Positions 26,327-36,002 are shown, counted from the first letter of the stretch. The stretch is DNA of 64,000 nucleotides from Aquipseudomonas alcaligenes (GCF_900156545.1 NZ_FTNW01000004.1:468051-532050), one strand, 5' to 3'. Notes: generated by a model not told the origin, from the sequence alone. A program made the numbers and translations.

Positions 26327-28087
26327 GTGGCACATCAAGGAAGAGGCCTGGCGGTTGCCGGCCTGGCATTGCTCGGCACACTGCCCCTGGGACTGGCGCA
26401 GGCGTTTCAGGTGCGTTCGGGGGACTGGACCACCTCGCTCGACACCACCGTCTCCTACGGCGTCAGCTACCGCATGGAGGGCCAGGACGACAAGCTGATC
26501 GCCCGTGCCAACGGCGGCAGCGGCAGCAACTCGGGGCTGATCAACTCCGACGACGGCAACCTGAACTTCAGGAAGGGCGACCTGTTCTCCGAGATGGTCA
26601 AGGTGGTCTCGGAGATGGACCTGCGCTACCAGGAGCGCCACGGCGTGTTCATCCGCGGCCGCGCCTTCTACGACTTCGAGCTGGAAGACGACTCACGCCG
26701 CCACCGCGAGATCAGCGACGGCGGCCTGGACGAGGCCGGCTCCAGCATCGATCTGCTGGATGCCTTCGTCTACGGCAGCTGGACGGTGGGCGAGCGCGAC
26801 CTCAATGCCCGCCTCGGGCGCCAGGTGATCAACTGGGGCGAGGGGCTGTTCTATCAGAACGGTATCGGCGCAACCAATCCGGTGGACATCAACGCCCTGC
26901 GCGCACCCGGCTCGGAAGTGAAGGAGGCCTACATGCCCACCTTCATGGTCTACGGCTCCTTTGAGCTGCGCGACAACCTCACCGTGGAGGGCTACTGGCA
27001 GCCGGGCAAGGCCTGGGAAGCCTCGAAGATCGACCCCTGCGGCACCTACTTCTCCACCCTCGACCCGCTCGGCGAGGACTGCGAGTACCTGTCCGCCGCG
27101 CCGCTGCAGGAGCAGATCACCGGCCGGGTTGGCGAGGCGCTGGCCTTCGACAGCCCGGCCGCCGCGCAGGCCTGGGCCAGCAGCCTGGCGCCTGGCCTGG
27201 TCAACAATCTGCTGCGCGGCTACATCCCCACAACCTTCATCCCGCGCGCCCAGGACATCGACGGCGACGATTCGGCCCAGTACGGCCTGGCCCTGCGCTG
27301 GTACGTGCCGGAGCTGAACGACACCGAGCTGGGCTTCTACTATCTGCGCTACAACATGCAGGTACCGATGATCGGCCTCACCGTCGGCCAGCCCGTAGTG
27401 TTGCCGGTGGTCGGCGCACTGCCCGATGCCAGCAGCTCGCGCTACTACGCCGAGTACCTGGAGAAGCGCGACCTGTTCGGCATCAGCTTCAACACCTCGA
27501 TTGGCGGCGACAGCATCTTCAACGGCCTGTCGCTGGCCGGCGAGCTGAGCTACCGGCCGGATACGCCGATCGCCCTCGGCCTCAACGAGTACCTGCCGAC
27601 CGCGCTGCTCAACCCGGACGGCCTGCCGGTCGGCACCCGCCTCGACGGCTACCGCGAGAAGGACATGTTCCAGGCCTCGCTGGCCGCCATCTACAACTTC
27701 AACGGCCTGCTCGGCTCGGACTCGGCCGCACTGTTCTCCGAACTGGTGGCCAGCCGCGTACAGGGCCTGGAGTCGGACGTCGACTACTACGAGGCCACCA
27801 GCAGCGCCTACGGCGCCCAGGCCAGCCTGCAGCTGACCTACACCAACGTGTTCAACCTGGTGAACCTGGTGCCCAGCGTCGGCTACCAGTACAGCATCAA
27901 CGGCGTGGCGCCCCAGCTCACCAACGGCCTGGACGAGGAAGCGCAGAGCTGGTCGGTGGGCCTCGACGCGATCTACCAGGAATCGCTGACGGTCGGCGCC
28001 AAGTACGTCGGCTACAGCGGTGGCGGCATTTCCAACAAGCGCACCGACCGCGACTACCTGACCTTCAACGTCAAATACAGCTTCTGA
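26327..28087 (+). CDS. DUF1302 outer-membrane protein
   Basis: 586 aa. Signal peptide (about 1-25, ending AQAF), then a long alternating beta-strand pattern and a C-terminal aromatic residue (KYSF), typical of an outer-membrane barrel. DUF1302 landmarks are GDWTTSLDTTVSYGVSYR and GRQVINWGEGLFYQNGIGATNPVD. The GTG start has a good GGAGGT ribosome binding site. It is paired 11 nt upstream of a DUF1329 gene, an arrangement seen across proteobacteria and often beside esterases or RND transporters. It may move hydrophobic molecules across the envelope; this is inference. Confidence 0.9.
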   Translation: MAHQGRGLAVAGLALLGTLPLGLAQAFQVRSGDWTTSLDTTVSYGVSYRMEGQDDKLIARANGGSGSNSGLINSDDGNLNFRKGDLFSEMVKVVSEMDLRYQERHGVFIRGRAFYDFELEDDSRRHREISDGGLDEAGSSIDLLDAFVYGSWTVGERDLNARLGRQVINWGEGLFYQNGIGATNPVDINALRAPGSEVKEAYMPTFMVYGSFELRDNLTVEGYWQPGKAWEASKIDPCGTYFSTLDPLGEDCEYLSAAPLQEQITGRVGEALAFDSPAAAQAWASSLAPGLVNNLLRGYIPTTFIPRAQDIDGDDSAQYGLALRWYVPELNDTELGFYYLRYNMQVPMIGLTVGQPVVLPVVGALPDASSSRYYAEYLEKRDLFGISFNTSIGGDSIFNGLSLAGELSYRPDTPIALGLNEYLPTALLNPDGLPVGTRLDGYREKDMFQASLAAIYNFNGLLGSDSAALFSELVASRVQGLESDVDYYEATSSAYGAQASLQLTYTNVFNLVNLVPSVGYQYSINGVAPQLTNGLDEEAQSWSVGLDAIYQESLTVGAKYVGYSGGGISNKRTDRDYLTFNVKYSF

Positions 28088-28098
28088 GAGGGAACGCC

Positions 28099-29451
28099 AT
28101 GCACAGTCTGCGAATCACCCTGCTGGCCGCTGCCCTGCTGGCCGCCACCCCGGCCCTGGCCCAGGTCGGCGCCGACCAGGTTGCCCGTCTCGGCCAGGAC
28201 CTCACCCCGCTGGGCGCGGAAAAGGCCGGCAACGCCGCCGGCACCATTCCCGCCTGGGACGGCGGCCTGGCCAAGGACAGCGGCGCCTTCGACGCCAAGG
28301 CCGGTTACAAGGACCCATTCGCCGCCGACCAGCCGCTGTTCAGCATCAGCGCCGCCAATGCCGAGCAGTACCGCGCCAACCTCAGCCCTGGCCAACTGGC
28401 CATGCTCAAACGCTATTCCGGGACCTGGAAGCTCAACGTCTACCCAAGCCGCCGCTCCGCCTCCTACCCGGACAAGGTGTATGCCGCGATCAAGGGCAAC
28501 GCCGCCAGTGCCAGGCTGATCGAGAACGGCAATGGCATCGCCGACTTCAAGGTGGCCACGCCCTTCCCGATTCCACAGTCGGCCCTGGAGGTGCTGTGGA
28601 ACCACCTGGTGCGCTACCGCGGCGACAGCGTCAAGCGCTACTACGCCCAGGCCGTGCCGCACGCCAGCGGCGACTATTTCATGACCCAGATCGAGGACCT
28701 GTTCCTGTTCAACCAGGATGCCGGCGATTACGCCAAGGACAACGGCAACGTGCTGTTCTACTTCCGCCAGTCGGTGCTCGCCCCGGCGCGTCTGGCTGGC
28801 ACCGAGCTGCTGGTCCACGAGACCGTCAACCAGGTCAAGGAGCCGCGCCTGGCCTGGCTCTATGCTGCCGGCCAGCGCCGTGTACGACGCACGCCGAACG
28901 TGGCCTACGACTCGCCCGGCACCGCCTCCGAGGGCATGCGCACCACTGACAACTTCGACATGTTCTCCGGCGCGCCGGACAGGTATGACTGGCAGCTGGT
29001 GGGCAAGCAGGAGCTGTATGTGCCCTACAACAGCTACCGTTTCGCGGCCAAGACCAACAAGTACAGCGATATCGTCCAGCCCGGCCACGTCAACCCGGAC
29101 CTGCTGCGCTACGAGCTTCATCGCGTGTGGCACGTGCGCGCCACCCTCAAGGCCGGCCAGCGCCACCAGTACAAGCAGCGCGACATGTACTTCGACGAGG
29201 ACAGCTACCAGATCCTGGTGGTGGACCATTACGACAACCGCGACAACCTGTGGCGCCTCGGCGAGTCCTACACCATCAACCTGTATGACCAGCCGCTGGT
29301 ATGGACCAAGGGCGACGCCGTATATGACCTGATCGGTGGCCGTTATGTGATCGGCATATTGTCCAATGAAGAACCGGCGGAGCAGTTCGATATTGCCCTG
29401 AAGCCGACCGATTTCACCCCGGCGCAATTGCGCCGTGACAGTCGTCGCTGA
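28099..29451 (+). CDS. DUF1329 periplasmic/outer-membrane protein
   Basis: 450 aa with a signal peptide (about 1-21, ending ALAQ). Family blocks: VARLGQDLTPLGAEKAGNA, IPAWDGGL, AGQRRVRRTPNVAYDSPG and KQRDMYFDEDSYQI. LolA/LppX-like beta folds have been suggested for DUF1329. It is the partner of the DUF1302 barrel upstream and probably acts with it in envelope lipid or substrate traffic. The nearby PHA depolymerases suggest handling of hydrophobic acids, but this is not demonstrated. Confidence 0.9.
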   Translation: MHSLRITLLAAALLAATPALAQVGADQVARLGQDLTPLGAEKAGNAAGTIPAWDGGLAKDSGAFDAKAGYKDPFAADQPLFSISAANAEQYRANLSPGQLAMLKRYSGTWKLNVYPSRRSASYPDKVYAAIKGNAASARLIENGNGIADFKVATPFPIPQSALEVLWNHLVRYRGDSVKRYYAQAVPHASGDYFMTQIEDLFLFNQDAGDYAKDNGNVLFYFRQSVLAPARLAGTELLVHETVNQVKEPRLAWLYAAGQRRVRRTPNVAYDSPGTASEGMRTTDNFDMFSGAPDRYDWQLVGKQELYVPYNSYRFAAKTNKYSDIVQPGHVNPDLLRYELHRVWHVRATLKAGQRHQYKQRDMYFDEDSYQILVVDHYDNRDNLWRLGESYTINLYDQPLVWTKGDAVYDLIGGRYVIGILSNEEPAEQFDIALKPTDFTPAQLRRDSRR

Positions 29452-29473
29452 CCCGCTTGAATATATAAGTGAG

Positions 29474-30094
29474 TCAGCGCGGGGACACTTGCAGGTAATT
29501 GCAGACCAGTCGCGAAAGTTCTCCCGGGATATGTTCCCGGGGGGTCGTGCCGAGGCTGCCGACCATGGTCAGGTAGTTCAGGCCGGAGAGCAGCATGTGC
29601 GCACTGAGGTCGGCGGCCTGTTCCGGGGCGGGGTGCTGCAGGCTGTCGCGGTGGCTCAGCACGATGCTGGCGAACGCCTGGCCGATGTGGGCGTTGAGCT
29701 GGTGGAAGCGCTGGCGGAACTGCGGGTCCATCGAGCTACGCCGGATCAGCGCGCGGAGCAGGCCCTCGCTGCCGTCGAACAGGCGTACCACGCCGCGGAT
29801 AAAGGCCTCCACCTGGGCGTCCAGCGGCAGCGGCTGACGTGTCAGGTCGGCCACCAGGCTGTCCACGGCGGTGCGGCTCTGCTCGACGAAGTGCTGGTGT
29901 ACGGCATACAGCAGCACGTCCTTGTCGCCGAGCAGGCGGTAGAAGGTGCCGACCGAGGACTCGGCCAGCTGGGCGATCTGGGAGATGCCGGTTTCTTCGA
30001 ACTGGTTGTTCGCCAGCAGGTCGGCAGCGACGTTGAGGAAGCGCTCCAGAGCCTTCTTGCTGCGTGCCTGGGTGGGGCTGGCGATGCTGTACAT
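29474..30094 (-). CDS. TetR family transcriptional regulator
   Basis: 206 aa. N-terminal helix-turn-helix (about 12-58: ALERFLNVAADLLANNQFEETGISQIAQLAESSVGTFYRLLGDKDVLL) and a ligand-binding helical C-domain. ATG 30094 is preferred to a TTG two codons upstream. It converges with the DUF1302/DUF1329 pair and diverges from an alpha/beta hydrolase gene, so it probably controls one or both; a palindrome at 26279 is a candidate operator. Ligand unknown. Confidence 0.9.
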   Translation of the reverse strand: MYSIASPTQARSKKALERFLNVAADLLANNQFEETGISQIAQLAESSVGTFYRLLGDKDVLLYAVHQHFVEQSRTAVDSLVADLTRQPLPLDAQVEAFIRGVVRLFDGSEGLLRALIRRSSMDPQFRQRFHQLNAHIGQAFASIVLSHRDSLQHPAPEQAADLSAHMLLSGLNYLTMVGSLGTTPREHIPGELSRLVCNYLQVSPR

Positions 30095-30273
30095 GATCAA
30101 TTCTCGAAACGGCGCTGATCGATTCTAGGGGGTTTGCCAGGGCAAGGCAAATAACGCAGAAGTGCAAATAAGGCGGGTATTAAAAGTTATCCGCTCGAGC
30201 AACTTTGTTTTGCCTGAAAGTTGCTGCGGAAATATCGACTAATTGTCATTCAATAGTGCAGGGAATAACTCTC

Positions 30274-31074
30274 ATGGATTATCTGAACTTGCCCAATGGC
30301 CGTTTCGCCTATGTTCGTCAGGGGCGCGGCAGCCCGGTGCTGCTGTTGCACGGTCTGGGTTCTTCGCTGCTCGACTGGCAGCCGCAGATCGAGCACCTGG
30401 CGCAGCACTGCGAGGTGTTCGCCATGGATGTGCGCGGCCACGGCCAGAGCGAGCCGCTGCGGGCGCCGGTGAGCATGGCCGAGCTGGCCGCTGACGTGGC
30501 CGACTTCATCCGCGCCATGGACATCGCGCCGTGCACCCTGGTGGGCATCTCCATGGGCGGCATGCTGACCTTCCAGCTACTGGCCGACCACCCTGCGCTG
30601 GTGCGTGCGGCGGTGGTGGTCAACAGCGCGCCGAGCTTTCCGCTCGACTCCTGGAAGATCCGCGCGCAGGTCTGGCTGCGCCTGGGCCTGGTGCGCCTGC
30701 TCGGCCTGCCGGCGCTGGCGCGGATGCTGGCCGGCAAGCTGTTCCCCAAGCCCGAGCAGCAGGCCCTGCGCGAGCGGGTGGCCGAGCGCATCGCGAGCAA
30801 CGATCCCACCTCCTACCTGCATGCCATGCGCGCCATCCCCGGCTGGTCGGCGCTGCCGGCGGCCGGGCAGGCCGAGGTGCCGCTGCTGGTGGTCAGTGGT
30901 GACCGCGACTACACACCGGTGGATTACAAGCGCGCCTATCTTGCGCAGCTGCGCAACGCGCGCCTGGAAGTGATCGAGGACTCCGGCCACGCCACCCCGC
31001 TGGACCAGCCGCAGCGCCTGAACCAGCTGCTGCAGGCCTTTATCGCCGAACATTCGTCACCTTTGTCGGCCTGA
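30274..31074 (+). CDS. Alpha/beta hydrolase
   Basis: 266 aa, no signal peptide. Oxyanion HGLGSSLLDW (about 26), nucleophile elbow GISMGG (about residue 93-98), Asp in VVSGDRDYTP and His in EDSGHATPLDQP. It belongs to the large esterase/haloperoxidase-like group; substrate not predictable. Divergent from the TetR regulator, with 180 bp of AT-rich promoter DNA between them. Confidence 0.88.
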   Translation: MDYLNLPNGRFAYVRQGRGSPVLLLHGLGSSLLDWQPQIEHLAQHCEVFAMDVRGHGQSEPLRAPVSMAELAADVADFIRAMDIAPCTLVGISMGGMLTFQLLADHPALVRAAVVVNSAPSFPLDSWKIRAQVWLRLGLVRLLGLPALARMLAGKLFPKPEQQALRERVAERIASNDPTSYLHAMRAIPGWSALPAAGQAEVPLLVVSGDRDYTPVDYKRAYLAQLRNARLEVIEDSGHATPLDQPQRLNQLLQAFIAEHSSPLSA

Positions 31075-31130
31075 CTCGGGCGCGGCGCATCGCTACACTG
31101 GCCGCAGTTTTCCGCCGTGGTCCTGTCTGC

Positions 31131-32012
31131 ATGCACCTGCTTCCCTGGTCCCACCCCACGTCCGCCGGCTTTACCCTCAGCGGCTGGCACACACCGCCCA
31201 GCGGCAAGCCGCTGCTGCACTTCCTGCATGGCAACGGTTTCTGCGGGCGTACCTATGCGCCGATGCTGGCCGCCCTGGCCGAGCACTTCGACCTCTGGCT
31301 GTGTGACGTGCAGGGCCATGGCGACACGGAGCACGGTGGCCGTTTCCACGGCTGGAACCGCAGCGCCGAGCTGGCGGTGGAGGCCTTCGAGGCAGGTCGT
31401 GGAATCTACGGCGAGGTGCCGCGCTTCGCCCTCGGTCACAGCTTCGGCGGCGTGCTGACCAGCCTGATCCTGGCGCGCCAGCCGCAGCTGTTCCAGCGCG
31501 CGGTGCTGCTCGACCCGGTGCTGTTCAGCCAGACCATGATGGGCGTCATGGCGCTGTCCGAGCTGGTCGGCCTGCACCGGCGCAACGTCATGGCGAAGAA
31601 GTCGGCCAGCCGCCGCCGGCATTGGCCGGATCGCGCCAGTGCCTTCTCACTGCTGCAGGGTAAGGGCATTTTCCGTGGCTGGACCGACGCGGCGCTGCAG
31701 GCCTATGTCGACCACGCGCTGAAGGACAGCGCCGAGGGCGGCGTCGAGCTGAAGTGCCGGCCCAGCCGCGAGGTGGACATCTTCAGCTCTTTCCCGCGGC
31801 GCCTGTGGCCGTCGCTGGCGAAGATCGCCGTGCCGACCTTGCTGTTGTATGGCGACAAGACCTATCCCTTTGTCGGCCAGTCGGCCAGGCGCCTGGCCGG
31901 GCTCAATGCCGCGGTGAGCATCGCCGAGGTCCCTGGTGGTCACTGCTTCATGCAGGAACACCCCGAGGACGCCGCCGCGCGAGTCCTGGCCTTCCTCCGG
32001 CCCGGAGCCTGA
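31131..32012 (+). CDS. Alpha/beta hydrolase
   Basis: 293 aa. HGNGFCGRTY (oxyanion region), GHSFGG nucleophile elbow (about residue 101-106), GDKTYPF Asp region and GGHCFMQEHP His region give a complete triad. No signal peptide; probably cytoplasmic. It follows the previous hydrolase by 56 nt and is 1 nt before the next small gene, so the three may be co-transcribed. Substrate unknown. Confidence 0.88.
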   Translation: MHLLPWSHPTSAGFTLSGWHTPPSGKPLLHFLHGNGFCGRTYAPMLAALAEHFDLWLCDVQGHGDTEHGGRFHGWNRSAELAVEAFEAGRGIYGEVPRFALGHSFGGVLTSLILARQPQLFQRAVLLDPVLFSQTMMGVMALSELVGLHRRNVMAKKSASRRRHWPDRASAFSLLQGKGIFRGWTDAALQAYVDHALKDSAEGGVELKCRPSREVDIFSSFPRRLWPSLAKIAVPTLLLYGDKTYPFVGQSARRLAGLNAAVSIAEVPGGHCFMQEHPEDAAARVLAFLRPGA

Positions 32013-32013
32013 G

Positions 32014-32379
32014 ATGGGCGCCAGTCGCGAGGATGTGTGGCTGGCACTGTCCGAGCTGTGGCTGGATAACCAGCTGCAGGACTCCAGCCATCGGCATATC
32101 GCCCGCGTACTGCTGGCCAGTGGGCTGCCGGTTGAGGAGCTGCGGCTGATCTACCTGGAAGAAGTGGCGCCGCTGCTGTGGCTCAACCACTGGGGTGTGG
32201 TCGGGGTCTGGGAGGGTTTCGATCCGCTCTGGTTGAACAGTGGCTGCCGGCGCAACCAGGCGCTGCGGGCCAGCCGCTGGTATCGCTGGCGCTGCCGCCT
32301 GTTGCGCAGGCCGATGACCTACGCGGCCGAACCGGAATGGCGCCAGGTGCTGCTGCAGATGGACGAGCTGCGCGGCTGA
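32014..32379 (+). CDS. Conserved hypothetical protein
   Basis: 121 aa, cytoplasmic, helical, with EDVWLALSELWLDNQL at the N-terminus and a cluster of Trp/Arg (SRWYRWRCRLLRRPM) in the C-terminal half. I recall similar small proteins (DUF7079-like) in Pseudomonas without known function. ATG 32014 lies 1 nt after the upstream hydrolase stop. It converges with the DUF3301 gene, 2 nt apart. Confidence 0.75.
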   Translation: MGASREDVWLALSELWLDNQLQDSSHRHIARVLLASGLPVEELRLIYLEEVAPLLWLNHWGVVGVWEGFDPLWLNSGCRRNQALRASRWYRWRCRLLRRPMTYAAEPEWRQVLLQMDELRG

Positions 32380-32381
32380 CC

Positions 32382-32786
32382 TCAGTCGACCCGGCGCTGC
32401 TCGTCGCCTTTGGGATGATCGCGGCGCCAGTCGTCGAGACGGATCACCTTGTCATCATGCGGCGGTGGCGCCTGGAACGGGTGCGCCGCCAGCTCGATGG
32501 CGCCCAGCTGGCGGCCGTACATGCTGATGCTGCCGCTCAGGCGCTGCTCGCCGGTGACGGTGAATTCGAAGCCGTATATGCGCGCCACGCGACGCTGGCC
32601 GCGGCTGTCGCGGAGCAGGGCCAGGCGCCGGAAGGCGACATTGCCGTCGAGCAGCTCCACGTCCAGCTTGGCACAGTGCTGCTTGGCCAGCGCCAGGGCG
32701 CGCTCGCGAATGCCATGGCCGCGCCACAGCCAGGCGCAGGCGGTGGCAAAGAGCATGAGCAGCAATACATCCAGCAGGTCGATCAT
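32382..32786 (-). CDS. DUF3301 family protein
   Basis: 134 aa with one N-terminal membrane helix (about 3-20) and a small soluble domain: HCAKLDVELLDGNVAFRRLAL, YGFEFTVTGEQRLSG. These are hallmarks of DUF3301, a short membrane-anchored family of unknown function found in gammaproteobacteria. It converges on the preceding hypothetical gene. Confidence 0.85.
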   Translation of the reverse strand: MIDLLDVLLLMLFATACAWLWRGHGIRERALALAKQHCAKLDVELLDGNVAFRRLALLRDSRGQRRVARIYGFEFTVTGEQRLSGSISMYGRQLGAIELAAHPFQAPPPHDDKVIRLDDWRRDHPKGDEQRRVD

Positions 32787-32898
32787 GATGGCTCCGGCGG
32801 TTCTGGCCCAAGCTTACCCCATTCGCCAGCTGAGTATTGAGCCGGCGGGCGTATCCCGCTAGGGTGCGCCGGCACGATGAACAGAGGACGTTTTTCCG

Positions 32899-34149
32899 AT
32901 GAAGACATGGCAGTTGGCGCTGTTGGCGGGCCTGGTCGGGCTGGGTGTGCTGGCCTGGTCGTGGCTGCAGGATGAGCCCCTCGACACCCGTGCCCAGGCC
33001 TGGCTGGAGCCGTCGGCGGAGTCCGCCGAAAGCGCTGCCTATTTCCAGCTGTTGGGCCTGGATGCGCCTGCCGGCCAGGAGCCGCAGGCGGTCGGCCGCC
33101 AGCTGTTGCAGGCGCACCGGCAATGGCGTGCGCAGCATGACCTTTCCGAGCCGATGGCGGCCGTCGCCAGCGAGCGTGTCGAGCTGCCTGGCGCCGAGCT
33201 CTGCATGCTGGGCGAGGGCGATTGTGTGCAGCGGCTGCGTGAGGACCGCGCGGTGCTGGCCGAGCTGCTGGTGCGCCATGGCGAACTGCTGCGGCGCTAC
33301 GAGACCCAGCTGGCCCTGCAGGACTACCGCAGCCTGAGCCAGCCGAGCATGGACGAGCCGCTGGCCAATTTCACCACACTCGACCGTGCCAACCGCCTGC
33401 GCGCCGCTCAGGCCCTGGCACTGGCCCTCGACGGTCGCGGCGACGAGGCGCTGGCCCTGCTGCAGCAGGATGTCCGCCTGTTGCGTGGCTGGTTGGCGCG
33501 CGCCGACCACCTGATCCTCAAGATGATCCTGGTGCGCCAGCTGGGCAAGGACCTGGACGCCATTGCCGCGTTGCATCGCGCCGGCCTGGTGCCCTCTCCC
33601 GCGGCACAGCCTGCGCTGAGCGCTGCGGAGCGTTCGCTGGAGAGCGCCATGCAGCGCGAGTTTGCCCTGGTGGGTAGCGGACTGCTGACCCTGGTGGGCA
33701 ACCCGCAATTGGCGGCCGAGGTGCAGGTGTCCCGCTGGAAGCTGCGCTTGATGTACAAGCCACACATGACGGTCAACGACATGTTCCCGGATTATCAGCG
33801 TGTTGCTGTCCATTCGCGGCTGGACACCGCCGCTTTCGTCCGCACACTGACATCGCCACCGCGTCGCGCGCCCAGCCTGTGGTCGCGTGTGCGCAATCCC
33901 GTGGGAACCATACTTGGCAGTGTCGCCATGCCCGACTTCAACAAGTACCTGGCCCGCCTGCATGACCTGGATGCCAAGCTGGCGCTGTTCAATGCCCTGG
34001 GGCAGAGCGTGCCGGAGGCCGACAACCCGTACCGGCCAGGCCAGCCGGCGAGCTGGAACGCGCAGCGCCAGGCCTACTGTTTCACTGGCCCGCTGCCGGA
34101 CGAGCAGGGCGTGCGCTGCCTCCCTTGGGCCGCACCGCCTCAGCAATAG
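32899..34149 (+). CDS. Membrane-anchored hypothetical protein
   Basis: 416 aa with an N-terminal hydrophobic anchor or signal (about 4-22) and an otherwise helical, Leu/Ala/Gln-rich extracytoplasmic domain (residues 30-410) with paired Cys in ELCMLGEGDC. I do not recognise a named family; similar proteins occur in Pseudomonas without annotation. Spacing from its neighbours (more than 60 nt both sides) suggests its own promoter. Confidence 0.8.
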   Translation: MKTWQLALLAGLVGLGVLAWSWLQDEPLDTRAQAWLEPSAESAESAAYFQLLGLDAPAGQEPQAVGRQLLQAHRQWRAQHDLSEPMAAVASERVELPGAELCMLGEGDCVQRLREDRAVLAELLVRHGELLRRYETQLALQDYRSLSQPSMDEPLANFTTLDRANRLRAAQALALALDGRGDEALALLQQDVRLLRGWLARADHLILKMILVRQLGKDLDAIAALHRAGLVPSPAAQPALSAAERSLESAMQREFALVGSGLLTLVGNPQLAAEVQVSRWKLRLMYKPHMTVNDMFPDYQRVAVHSRLDTAAFVRTLTSPPRRAPSLWSRVRNPVGTILGSVAMPDFNKYLARLHDLDAKLALFNALGQSVPEADNPYRPGQPASWNAQRQAYCFTGPLPDEQGVRCLPWAAPPQQ

Positions 34150-34209
34150 CGGCTATGCTTGCGCCCGCGGTGCGCTCGCGCCCCGTTTCATGCCCAACCG
34201 GATAGCCCC

Positions 34210-34572
34210 TTGAACCCGACCCGCCGCCTACAGAGCACTGCGCGCCTGGCCCTGCTGGCCATGTTCCTGCTGCTGGCTGCGCCGCTGTTCTCGCAGGCCG
34301 TGGCGGCCAGCGCCGTGCCGGCCTGGATGAGCGAGATGGCCTGTGGCGAAGCGGGGCACGCGCCGCCGTCGCACGATGCGCCCCTGTGGGCGCAATGCGG
34401 CTACTGCACCCTGCTGCTGTCCAGCCCGGCGCTGAGTGGCGCGCTGCCGAACCTGGCTGGCGTGGCGCACTTCGCGGTCGACGCGGTGATGACGCCGCTG
34501 TCTGCCGCCCTGGGCGAGCCGGTCATCCCGCACGATGCGCCGCCGCGCGCCCCTCCGCACCGCGTCGTCTGA
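34210..34572 (+). CDS. DUF2946 family small secreted or membrane protein
   Basis: 120 aa if read from TTG 34210; an alternative TTG at 34159 is less likely. An N-terminal hydrophobic segment (about 10-32, ALLAMFLLLAAPLFSQAVA) is followed by the DUF2946 pattern of a His/Cys-rich loop (MACGEAGHAPPSHD, then CGYCTLL). This loop looks like a metal site. DUF2946 genes are commonly found beside TonB-dependent receptors and PepSY proteins, and here a PepSY gene follows by 55 nt. A copper or iron role is often assumed but not shown. Confidence 0.78.
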   Translation: MNPTRRLQSTARLALLAMFLLLAAPLFSQAVAASAVPAWMSEMACGEAGHAPPSHDAPLWAQCGYCTLLLSSPALSGALPNLAGVAHFAVDAVMTPLSAALGEPVIPHDAPPRAPPHRVV

Positions 34573-34627
34573 TCCTTTCCAGCAGAGGCCGCAGAGCCTC
34601 TCGATCTGACCATTGCGGAGTATTCGC

Positions 34628-35995
34628 GTGAGCAAGCCATCCTTTTACAACCTGGCCTGGCGCTGGCACTTCTATGCCGGGCTATTCGTCATTCCCTTCA
34701 TGATCCTGCTGTCGCTGACGGGCATCGTCTACCTGTTCAAGCCGCAGCTGGACCCGCTGATGTACCCCGAGCTGCTCATCGTGCAGCCGGCCGGTACGCC
34801 GCTGTCTGCCGACCAGCAGTTGGCGCGCCTGCAGCAGGCGCTGCCGCAGGCCGAGGTGAGCCAGTACCTGCCGCCGGCGACAGCCGAGAGCAGCGCGCAG
34901 TTCGTCGCCCAGCTCGACGGACGTAAGACCAACCTGTTCCTCGACCCCTACAGCGGCGCGCTGCTCGGCCAGCAGGACGCGGCGAACAACCTGCAGGCCA
35001 TTGCCCGTGCCCTGCACGGCGAACTGCTGATCGGTACCGTCGGTGACCGCCTGATCGAGCTGGCCGCCGGCTGGGGTGTGGTGCTGGTGGTGTCCGGCCT
35101 GTACCTCTGGTGGCCGCGCGGGCAGGGCGGTGCTGGCGTGCTGTGGCCGCGCCTGAATGCTCGTGGTCGCCTGCTGTGGCGCGACCTGCATGCGGTTACC
35201 GGGTTCTGGGGCAGCGCCGTGCTGCTGTTCATGCTGCTTACCGGCATGACCTGGACCGGCTTCTGGGGCGCGCAGTTCGCCGGCGCCTGGAACCACTTCC
35301 CGGCGGCCATGTGGGATGCGGTGCCGCAGTCGGACCTGCAGGCGCGCAGCCTCAACACGGCGGCCAGGCAGACCGTGGCCTGGGCAGTGGAGAACACCCC
35401 GTTGCCGCAGTCCGACCCGCATGCCGCGCACAACGGCCAAGCTTCCACCGCGCCGGCGGCGCCCACGCGCATCGGCTTGCAACAGGTGGTCGACACCGCC
35501 AGCCGCCTGGCCGTGCAGCCGGGCTACAGCGTCAGCTTCCCGGCCGACGACAAGGGCGTGTTCACCGTCGCCCTGTTCGCCGATGACCCGCGCCATGACG
35601 CCACCCTGCACCTGGACCAGTACAGCGGCCAGGTGCTGGCGGACATCCGCTGGGCCGACTACGGCCTGGTGGCGCGGGCGGTGGAGAGTGGCGCCATGCT
35701 GCACGAGGGCAAGATGTTCGGCCTGGCCAACCAGTTGCTGATGCTGCTGGCGTGCCTGCTGATCCTGCTGGCCTCGGTCAGTGGCCTGGTGATGTGGTGG
35801 AAACGCCGTCCGCAGGGCCGCTTCGGCGTGCCGCCACTGCGCCACGACCTGCCGCTGTGGAAGGGCGGGGTGGCGATCATGTTCGGCCTGGGTCTGCTGT
35901 TCCCGCTGGTCGGCGCCTCCTTGTTGCTGATGCTGGCGCTGGACTGGCTCGGCCAGCGCCTGACCCGGCGCGGGGCCGAGGCAGTCGCCGGCTGA
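34628..35995 (+). CDS. PepSY-associated membrane protein, likely ferric/siderophore reductase type
   Basis: 455 aa. GTG start with GGAG ribosome binding site. Opening WRWHFYAGLFVIPFMILLSLTGIVYLFKPQLDP is the PepSY_TM signature: membrane helices at about 12-40, 140-165, 195-215, 365-390 and 415-445, with PepSY domains between. Conserved His in WHFYAG, LHGELL, DLHAVTGFWG and MLHEGKMFG probably bind haem, as in FegB/PiuB-like inner-membrane reductases that release iron from siderophores. It probably works with the DUF2946 product. No TonB receptor is near. Confidence 0.85.
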   Translation: MSKPSFYNLAWRWHFYAGLFVIPFMILLSLTGIVYLFKPQLDPLMYPELLIVQPAGTPLSADQQLARLQQALPQAEVSQYLPPATAESSAQFVAQLDGRKTNLFLDPYSGALLGQQDAANNLQAIARALHGELLIGTVGDRLIELAAGWGVVLVVSGLYLWWPRGQGGAGVLWPRLNARGRLLWRDLHAVTGFWGSAVLLFMLLTGMTWTGFWGAQFAGAWNHFPAAMWDAVPQSDLQARSLNTAARQTVAWAVENTPLPQSDPHAAHNGQASTAPAAPTRIGLQQVVDTASRLAVQPGYSVSFPADDKGVFTVALFADDPRHDATLHLDQYSGQVLADIRWADYGLVARAVESGAMLHEGKMFGLANQLLMLLACLLILLASVSGLVMWWKRRPQGRFGVPPLRHDLPLWKGGVAIMFGLGLLFPLVGASLLLMLALDWLGQRLTRRGAEAVAG

Positions 35996-36002
35996 AGCGC
36001 AG

